From an uncultured Clostridium sp. (lineage in GTDB: Bacteria > Bacillota > Clostridia > TANB77 > CAG-508): 45,423 bases of DNA. The DNA is taken from assembly GCA_948470605.1 (NCBI GenBank), contig CAOKPI010000011.1, forward strand, positions 1 through 45,423. The letters are read 5' to 3'. This document shows, one piece after another, positions 25,925-32,974 of this stretch (position 1 is its first letter; each line of letters starts with the position of its first letter). A model generated the notes under the pieces. It had not been told where the DNA came from. It did not search any database and was given only the letters and a program-made list of their open reading frames with translations. The position numbers and the translations under genes are program-made.

Positions 25925-26098
25925 ACATACAAATTTAAAATTTTTGATTTCACTGATAAGTTATCTGTAACTCGCTTTACTCGAACAGCTAACTTAACAT
26001 CGGCACATACAAATTTAAAATTTTTGATTTTACTGATAAGTTATCTGTAACTCGCTTTGCTCGAACAGCTAACTTAACATCGGCACATACAAATTTAA
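25921..26098. repeat. 80-bp tandem repeat containing the 5' end of tRNA-Leu
   Basis: Units 25921-26000 and 26001-26080, plus a partial third to 26098, differ at two positions (25951/26031 and 25979/26059). Each junction carries ACATCGGC, identical to the first eight bases of tRNA-Leu on the minus strand, and each unit has a hairpin (GTTAGCTGT with ACAGATAAC). It lies directly upstream of the tRNA in its transcription direction. Confidence 0.9.
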
Positions 26099-26186
26099 AC
26101 TAAAAATATGTACTAATATATATTAGCACATATTTTTTTGATTGTCTAGATTTTTTCCGAAATTCTTATTGTAAATTTCCCCATAT

Positions 26187-27444
26187 TTAAGAAACTTTTA
26201 TCAATTGGCCAGGATAAATCAAATTTTGATTGGCAATCCCATTCAAGTTGACCAAATACTGAACCGTTACGCCATATCTTCTAGCAATGCCCGACAAAGT
26301 ATCTCCTCTTTGCACCGTATAATAATTATCTTGTATTACTGAATTTATCGTAGTATTTGTACTTTCCGTTATTCTTAATTTTTCACCTGGATAAATTAGA
26401 TTTGGATTTTGTAAATTGTTCATTTCTACTATATGGCTAACGGTAACCCCGTAAGCATTTGCAATTTGTGACAAAGTATTTCCTCTTTGTACCGTATAAG
26501 TAATGCTTCCTGTTCCCCTTGTTTCAGAACCATGTACTGTTGAGTTGGTTGTTACTCTTAAAGTTTCTCCAGGAAAAATCAAATTTGGATTAGCTAAATG
26601 ATTAATCGCTACTAATTCCTGTACCGTTGTTCCATATCGGCTAGCAATTTCAGATAAGGTATCACCTGGCTGTACGATATAAGAGTTAGTTTCTGTGTTA
26701 ATGCTATCATTTGGATTAGCTGTATTAGGAATCTCACTTGTATCAGATAAAAATATATTTTCGGTATATAAATCTCTATCCACATTTCCACTAATTCCTG
26801 GTACCTTTCCTCTATCTGTATATTGAACTCCTATCCATCTTTCCCAACTTGTTTCCACCTCTGCTAAATTATTGTAATCTCCATAATAAGCAAGCCACAA
26901 TTCATAATTATCAGCAATGCTTCTATTGAATCGGTCTCTAGCGTTGGATAAATCACTATATACAATTACTTCTTTATTGGTTAATCGTTTAACACTTTCT
27001 AGAAAAACTTGGGCTATGTTATTTGACTCCTCTATACCCACTCCACCAAAAACCTCATAATCCATAACCAACTTACAGTCTGGCTGTTTGCCAGCTATCA
27101 CAGAAGCAAAAAATCGGGCTTGTTGTTCAGCTTCTCCGTATATTGGTTGCTGTTAAAAAATGATAAAATCCTACTTTCAAGCCATTTGCTTTAGCATTTT
27201 CGTAATTAATATCAAAATAGGGGTCTTTAATACTACTCCCTTGACTTGCTTTGATATATACCACTTCAATTCCGCTAGCACGTACTTGCCCGTAATCTAT
27301 GTATCCTTGCCAATCACTTACATCCACGCCTTGATATTGTGGATTGGAGCTTGGTGTGATGGCATATGTCATATTAATATTGGCAAAAAATACAAATGCT
27401 AAAATGATAAAACATACCAATATTGGCTTTCCTTTTTTCACCAT
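26187..27444 (-). CDS. GH25 muramidase with three LysM domains, read through a CGG +1 site
   Basis: ATG at 27444 behind GGGAGG. A signal peptide (about 1-28, ending TYA) precedes the GH25 domain. Frame 1 contains [13 protein letters not shown] and [13 protein letters not shown], then CGG at 27136-27138 and an early stop. Skipping the C yields [16 protein letters not shown] in the second frame, which carries the catalytic [10 protein letters not shown] and ends the GH25 fold near [11 protein letters not shown]. Three LysM repeats follow (about 250-418; Q-x-GDTLS, RGNTLS and RGDTLS each with NLI-PG). The active site thus needs residues from both frames. Product about 418 residues, secreted and bound to peptidoglycan; likely a cell-wall hydrolase. 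Every other CGG triplet in the gene is out of frame. Confidence 0.9.
27136..27138 (-). other. CGG +1 recoding site, GH25 muramidase
   Basis: ATA-CGGA. Codon 103 of the first frame; the GGA from 27137 is in phase with the second frame. Confidence 0.8.
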
Positions 27445-27548
27445 AAAAAACCTCCCTTGCTATCATTAATTCATTATATGCAAAAGAGGCTTTTTCGTTC
27501 TTTTCTCATTATTACCCTAATTTTTAAATTATTATAAAATCTTTTTCG

Positions 27549-27706
27549 TAAATCTTTCTATATTAAAATGAGTGATGCGCAGTTTGGAAGGACACTAATC
27601 AGTACAAGTCAGATAGATTAACTCATATTATTATGAAAGATAAACATATTCATTCATATGATTAGTCCGACCAGTAAAGAACGAGATTTCAATATAGAAA
27701 GATTTA
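27549..27706. repeat. 158-bp hairpin element
   Basis: Perfect 16-bp arms TAAATCTTTCTATATT (27549-27564) and complement (27691-27706), with a second inner pairing GGACACTAATC/GATTAGTCC. It sits between the 774-residue gene and the GH25 gene and may end transcription of the former. Confidence 0.65.
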
Positions 27707-27726
27707 CAAGTAGATTAATTTAGTCT

Positions 27727-30051
27727 TTATCCCTCATACTCAAAAACGGTAATAGTTTTTATTTTAATATTTGAAAAATCTTCATCTTGGCCCTCAAAAT
27801 CAACCATTTTAAAAGAATTCTTCTCCTTTAATTCCATATTTAATTTAGACACATCTACTAAAATTTTAGTAGACAAATCTTGCCCAATTGGCAAAGTTCT
27901 ATTTTGGTTATCATAAAAAATACAATTGGTAAAACTTACAGCATTTGTACCCTGTTTTAAATTAATTTTGTAAAAATTAATTTTAGCTTCTTTTTGTTGG
28001 ATTGTCTCTTTCATTTCTGCCTCTGGATTGATATCAAATACATTAATCTGTTTGTCATCTAATAAATTATCTTGTATTGCTTTATATACTGGTAAAGCTT
28101 CCGAAATAACTACCTTTTCTAATGCTGTTTTTATATTTTCTATCTGTTTTTTTAAGGTCAGTTTATAGCCTATTTGTTCTGTATTTTTATTAATATCTAA
28201 AATCGCAAATTTATCTTTTGCCAGTTCTCTATGCTTTTGATTATTTATTTTAGATACCTTAGATGAATCTTGTATCATTCCTCCAAAAATATCAAATTCA
28301 TCATTTTCCATTAAAGTTTTTTCCTGTATCGCTTGTTTTTTCAAACTATTTAAACTAGCTGTTATTTCTTTTGGCAATACCTCATTCTTTTTCACTTTAT
28401 TCATAATTTCTATCAGTTCCGTAGAGGTTATATAGATACTATCTGTTTCTTGTTTTGATAAAACCTTTCTTTGTATTTTATCCATTGTTTTTCCAAATTT
28501 TTCAATATCTTCATCGTAATCAAAAAATCTAGTAATTCTTTTGATAATATTAACTTCCTCTTCTTCTCCTTCTGGTAAGGTTGCCATTTCATCTTTATTA
28601 CTATATTTCCAAAATTCAAATATACTTTTTTTATGACTATCTATCTCTTCAATAAATAAAGTTGCATTTTTAATTTTCTTCGCCATATTTTTTCTTTTTA
28701 GTTTGAGGCTATTGATGTCCATCATAATGTTTTTTAACTTATTTTCTAGTTTTTCAAATTCTCGATATAAATCCACTAATTCTTCAATGGTATAATTTTC
28801 TTTATTCGTAATCTCTTCCTTATCATTGATTTCGATTGGTTGCTGGTTTTTTCTCTTTCTCTTGGTAGTTTTTTCTTCTTCCTGTATTTTCTCTTTTATT
28901 TCTCCCTTATTTTTCTTTTTACTATATTTAAAGTAATATTTGAATTTCCCAAAAAAAGACTTTTTACATTCCAAAAAAGTAGAAATCTGTTTTTCTTTGG
29001 CAAGATATTCTATTTCTTGTGCTGCTATTTCTGCTTTTAAATTTTCTAACTTTCTTTCATTGGTTCGGATTAATCGATTCGCTTTCTGACATCTGCTTTC
29101 TCCTAATTGATATTCCTTATTAATCCATTCGACAATATTTTCATAGTCTATTTTTCTTTTTTCAATCAAAAATTTGATTTCTCCTGATTTGCCAATATCG
29201 GTTTTAAAGGTAAAATAGTGTGGCAATTCTGTTTGCAAAATAAACATTGCCTTAATTAGTTTATAAAATTGATTTGCTTCTTCTTTACTCTCTAATTTAA
29301 TTTTGTAAGGACTTTTTATTCTTTCATATACCTCTGTTTCTCCTACAATCTGTATACTTAGATTATCGCTTTTGTCATATACTTCATAGATTAAAGGCCA
29401 GTCTTTTGTAAAAAGCCACAAATAATTCTCAATGTCTTCAAATTCTGACTTTTTTAAGTATTCTTTCCCATATCCAACATTTCTAATAGGGACAAAAATT
29501 TTTCCGGTTCTTCTTCTTTCTAATTGCTTTTTTAATAAATAAAAAAAAGTGGAATAATCAGAATCTTCTGTTGGTACTAGCATAAAATATTTATCTGTAT
29601 TTTCTGAATAATAAATTTGCCATAGATAGTTTCCTTCAAATTTTACTTTGAAAGGAATTTTTTTATTCAAGTTTTCCTGCTCTTTTTCTACTTTTTCAAT
29701 GTCCTCTATTTGTATTTGCTTTAACATATTGAGAAAAGTGGTGTGTTTGATGATATTTTCTTCTTTTTTACTATCTAAATAATCTGCCAATGGGCTGGCT
29801 TTCTTATATTTTTCTTCTATTTCATCTAAACGGTTCGTGGGCGACAATAATATTTGAATATCTTTAATCGGAATATAGCGATATTGTCTATATTGCTTTT
29901 CATCATAAAATTTAGGAATTCTAAATTCTAAGGGTTCAAATTTTTTGATAGCAGCTGGTATCTTTTCTAAATTTAATCCTAAATATTCTAATTTTTCTTC
30001 TATGCTTTCTGTTTTTTCTATTTTCTTAGGCAAGCTTCTCTCTCCCTTCAT
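27727..30051 (-). CDS. Large coiled-coil protein of unknown function
   Basis: 774 residues, rich in Lys and Glu. No signal peptide or membrane helix. Long heptad-like stretches lie at about 335-370 and 425-470, with a basic linker (KYSKKKNKG, TTKRKRKNQQ) between them. The N-terminal 300 residues look globular (RIPKFYDEKQYRQYRYIPI, FTKDWPLIYEVYD), and the C-terminal 100 look beta-rich. No family recognised. Its ATG overlaps the TGA of the deacetylase gene (ATGA), which shows translational coupling and a shared transcript, so a role linked to the envelope is possible. All its CGG triplets are out of frame. Confidence 0.7.
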   Translation of the reverse strand: MKGERSLPKKIEKTESIEEKLEYLGLNLEKIPAAIKKFEPLEFRIPKFYDEKQYRQYRYIPIKDIQILLSPTNRLDEIEEKYKKASPLADYLDSKKEENIIKHTTFLNMLKQIQIEDIEKVEKEQENLNKKIPFKVKFEGNYLWQIYYSENTDKYFMLVPTEDSDYSTFFYLLKKQLERRRTGKIFVPIRNVGYGKEYLKKSEFEDIENYLWLFTKDWPLIYEVYDKSDNLSIQIVGETEVYERIKSPYKIKLESKEEANQFYKLIKAMFILQTELPHYFTFKTDIGKSGEIKFLIEKRKIDYENIVEWINKEYQLGESRCQKANRLIRTNERKLENLKAEIAAQEIEYLAKEKQISTFLECKKSFFGKFKYYFKYSKKKNKGEIKEKIQEEEKTTKRKRKNQQPIEINDKEEITNKENYTIEELVDLYREFEKLENKLKNIMMDINSLKLKRKNMAKKIKNATLFIEEIDSHKKSIFEFWKYSNKDEMATLPEGEEEEVNIIKRITRFFDYDEDIEKFGKTMDKIQRKVLSKQETDSIYITSTELIEIMNKVKKNEVLPKEITASLNSLKKQAIQEKTLMENDEFDIFGGMIQDSSKVSKINNQKHRELAKDKFAILDINKNTEQIGYKLTLKKQIENIKTALEKVVISEALPVYKAIQDNLLDDKQINVFDINPEAEMKETIQQKEAKINFYKINLKQGTNAVSFTNCIFYDNQNRTLPIGQDLSTKILVDVSKLNMELKEKNSFKMVDFEGQDEDFSNIKIKTITVFEYEG

Positions 30052-30972
30052 TGTATGATTTCATAAAAATTCTTAAATTCATAACCGTTTTCTCTAAACC
30101 AATTAATAATTTGCGATAATGCCTCTGCTGTTACCTTTTTTGTTTCCGCATCATGCATTAAAAGTACCACGCTATTTTTATTTTCTACCGTTTCTTGCAT
30201 TCTCGCCATTTCAAATTCTACAGTTGGCACAGTTGTTTCCGCATCTCCTGTAAGAGCATTCCAGTCAATATGTAATATGCTGTTTTGTGCTAATAATTCC
30301 TTTGCTTGTTTTTTAATATCTACATACTTTCCTCCTGGCAATCCACCTGGAAATCGAAATAAATGAGAATTGTATTCTGGCACACCAATTGCATTTTTTA
30401 CTGCCTCATTACATTGGTTGTATTCCTCTAATACCATTTGAGGAGAAGAATAAATAGCTGAATAGGTATGAGAATAACCATGATTTGCTATATAATGTCC
30501 TTCTTGATATGCTCTTTTTACCATTTCTGGCATGGCATTTACTCTAGTACCTAATACAAAAAATGTGGCTTTAACTTTTTCTTGTTTTAAAGTATCTAAA
30601 ATAGCTGGTGTTACTGGAGATGGTCCATCATCAAACGTTAAGAAAACTCTTTTGGTTTCTGAATGATAGATATTTTCCATATTATCTTTTCCGTGCTTGT
30701 GTTAGTTTTGGCATTTTTTCTTGTTTTCTTCGTTCTATTTCTGCTTTTCTTTCTTCTTCCTGTTTTTGTAAAACCATTAATTGTGTTTTATATTGCTCGA
30801 AAACTTTAGATTGCTGGATAATCATCATAGAGTTTTTTGCTATCATGATTAAACCTATTAAGATAAAAATTAATAAAATTACTATGATTGTTGTTACTAT
30901 TTCTTTTGTACTTATTTGTGTATCTGTGGTTTGCATGTAAATGTTATTATTATCAATTTCATCTATTACCAT
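30048..30972 (-). CDS. Membrane-anchored polysaccharide deacetylase, read through a CGG +1 site
   Basis: ATG at 30972. The first frame (30682-30972) encodes a single membrane anchor (about 24-46, IVTTIIVILLIFILIGLIMI) and a charged coiled stalk ending MPKLTQA-CGG-AAA-AGA-TAA. Skipping the C gives GKDNMENIYHSETKRVFLTF and joins the NodB-type deacetylase frame (30048-30680), with TFDDGPS (metal-binding Asp), NHGYSHT (two His), RFPGG and a DW motif. Anchor, stalk and a KLT-x-x-GK-x-N linker before the catalytic domain are usual in clostridial deacetylases. Product about 307 residues, outside the membrane, probably deacetylating peptidoglycan or another polysaccharide. The internal ATG at 30680 has a weak RBS and would make a cytosolic enzyme. 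Confidence 0.88.
30691..30693 (-). other. CGG +1 recoding site, deacetylase
   Basis: GCA-CGGA. Codon 94 of the anchor frame; the GGA from 30692 is in phase with the catalytic frame. Without the shift the frame ends three codons later. Confidence 0.82.
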
Positions 30973-31062
30973 TTCTGCTCCATTTCTTTTTATTTCATTT
31001 TCCTATATTATACACCATATTTCGATTTTTTAGTAGCATTTTTGCAAAAAAAATGAAAAATT

Positions 31063-31120
31063 CCCCACTGGTTCCGGGAGTAAATGGGGACATACCCATT
31101 TACTCCCGGAACCAGTGGGG
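31063..31120. repeat. Perfect 26-bp GC-rich palindrome
   Basis: Arms 31063-31088 and 31095-31120 (CCCCACTGGTTCCGGGAGTA and on) are perfectly complementary with a 6-nt loop. A further CCAGTGGGAA at 31125-31134 can compete with the right arm. It lies just after the metG stop, so it could work as a terminator. Its GC content contrasts sharply with the surroundings. Confidence 0.8.
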
Positions 31121-31137
31121 ATAACCAGTGGGAATTT

Positions 31138-32712
31138 TCACTTTTTCATCATATTTTTTAAAAATTCAATTTCTTCTTCTGCCTTTAGTCTCATGAAAAT
31201 AGGTTCTCCCTTTTCAATTACTTTGGTATTTTGAATTTTGTTATATTCCTTTAAATTTTCCCAATTTTTCATAGTATCTTCTTGGATGCCAATTTGTCGA
31301 AAAATGTTATTAGCAGTTTCTTTCATAAATGGCTGGATTAAAATAGCAATCTTTCTCAAATTTTCAATCAAATGATACATGCAAGAGGCTAATTTTTCTG
31401 TTTGTTCTTCTTTGGCTAAAGCCCATGGCATGGTTTCATCAATGTATTTGTTGGTTCTAGCGACTAGATTCCAAATTTCTTGAATACTATTAGCAATTTC
31501 GTATTGGTTCCATTTCTTCTCAAATTTCTCAATTTGTTCTAATGTATATTCTTCTAGTTCTTTGTCAACCTCATTTGGTGTTCCATTATAAGAAGGAATC
31601 TTTCCTTCAAAATATTTGTTAACCATAGATACTGTTCTGTTTAAGAGATTACTTAAATCATTGCATAAGTCAAAGTTGTATCTTTCGACAAAGGCTTCTG
31701 GTGAGAAAATTCCATCTTGTGAAACTGGCATTTCTCTTAATAGGAAATATCGAACACTATCTAATCCATATCGTTCAACTAAGGTTTCTGGATAGATAAC
31801 ATTTCCTTTGGATTTTGACATTTTTCCGTCTTTCATCATAATCCAGTTATGAACTAAAATCGTTTTCGGTAATGGCAAGTCTAATGCCATTAGAAAGATT
31901 GGCCAATAAATTAAATGGAATCTCGCAATGTCTTTTCCTACAATTTGTAAATCAGCTGGCCAATATTTTTGGAATAAGGTATCATCTTCTGATAAATATC
32001 CCAATGCTGTAATATAGTTTGTTAAGGCATCTAACCATACATAAATAACATGTTTTGGGTCTTTTGGTACTTTAATTCCCCAATCAAATGATGTTCTGGT
32101 AACACATAAATCTTCTAATCCTGGTTTGATAAAATTATTGATGACTTCATTTTTTCTGTATTCTGGTTTGATAAAATCTGGATGCTTTTCATAATATTTT
32201 AATAATCTGTCCACATATTTTTTCATGTTAAAAAAATAAGATTCTTCTTTCATTAATTGTACTTCTCTACCACAGTCTGGGCATTTTCCATCTACTAGTT
32301 GAGTTTCGGTAAAAAAGGTTTCACAAGGGACACAATACCAACCTTCATATTCTCCTTTGTAGATGTCTCCTTGTTCCATAAATCGGTCAAATATTTTTTG
32401 TACGATTTTTTCGTGTCTTTCCTCTGTAGTTTGGATATAATCATCGTATTCAATTCCCATTTTTGCCCACAATTCTTTTGCCATTTTTGCCATTCCATCT
32501 ACGTACTCTTTTGGTGTCTGATTGGCTTCTTTGGCTTTTTGCTCAATTTTTTGTCCATGTTCATCGGTTCCTGTTAGCATATAGACGTTTTCCCCTTTTA
32601 GTTTGTGGTATTGCTTGATACTGTCTGCTAATACCGTGGTATAGGCTGTTCCTATATGAAATCTTCCACTTGGGTAATAAATGGGTGTTGTTACATAAAA
32701 TTTATTTTTCAC
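31138..32712 (-). CDS. metG: Methionyl-tRNA synthetase (short form)
   Basis: 524 residues. The class I signature appears as FHIGTAYTTV (HIGH region) and KMSKSKGN. The zinc-knuckle region has CVPCETFF and CPDCGRE. It ends after the anticodon-binding helical domain and lacks the C-terminal EMAP-type tRNA-binding domain of longer MetG. Charges initiator and elongator tRNA-Met. GTG start at 32712 after GGAGG. No T-box motif in the upstream gap, which instead holds a MITE-like repeat. Confidence 0.97.
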   Translation of the reverse strand: MKNKFYVTTPIYYPSGRFHIGTAYTTVLADSIKQYHKLKGENVYMLTGTDEHGQKIEQKAKEANQTPKEYVDGMAKMAKELWAKMGIEYDDYIQTTEERHEKIVQKIFDRFMEQGDIYKGEYEGWYCVPCETFFTETQLVDGKCPDCGREVQLMKEESYFFNMKKYVDRLLKYYEKHPDFIKPEYRKNEVINNFIKPGLEDLCVTRTSFDWGIKVPKDPKHVIYVWLDALTNYITALGYLSEDDTLFQKYWPADLQIVGKDIARFHLIYWPIFLMALDLPLPKTILVHNWIMMKDGKMSKSKGNVIYPETLVERYGLDSVRYFLLREMPVSQDGIFSPEAFVERYNFDLCNDLSNLLNRTVSMVNKYFEGKIPSYNGTPNEVDKELEEYTLEQIEKFEKKWNQYEIANSIQEIWNLVARTNKYIDETMPWALAKEEQTEKLASCMYHLIENLRKIAILIQPFMKETANNIFRQIGIQEDTMKNWENLKEYNKIQNTKVIEKGEPIFMRLKAEEEIEFLKNMMKK

Positions 32713-32832
32713 TTGTTTGTCCTCCCTGATTTTCTATTTCTTGTTAGTTTTTCCTTTTTATAGAATTATATTACCACAAGAATGCGAAAATAGCAACAAA
32801 ATAGTTGCTACTTATTTTTAATTATTCATATT

Positions 32833-32952
32833 AAAAGTTTATATATTTTTTATGAGTAACAAATCGGGGGGACCAGCAAGATTACAGTCTGTTATGTAAT
32901 TACAGACTGGCAGTCCGCTGGGAGTTACGAATAAAAAATACTATAAACTTTT
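32833..32952. repeat. MITE-like element, copy B (120 bp)
   Basis: Terminal inverted repeats AAAAGTTTATATATTTTTTA and complement, then TAACAAATCGGGGGGACC and GGGAGTTAC at the two inner borders. The centre forms CAGTCTGT...ACAGACTG and CCAGC/GCTGG pairs. It occupies the gap between the Ca2+-ATPase stop and the metG start. Confidence 0.75.
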
Positions 32953-32974
32953 TTATAAAAATCAATGGAGCATT

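Noticed and set aside
4844..30972. Sequencing or assembly error as the cause of the frame breaks
   Set aside because: All nine are a C placed directly before an in-frame GGN codon, none in a homopolymer and none with opposite sign or other base. Random or motif-linked errors would not respect the reading frame. Raw reads would still be the decisive check.
32713..32974. T-box or riboswitch ahead of metG
   Set aside because: No T-box consensus or antiterminator is visible; the gap is filled by the MITE-like repeat.
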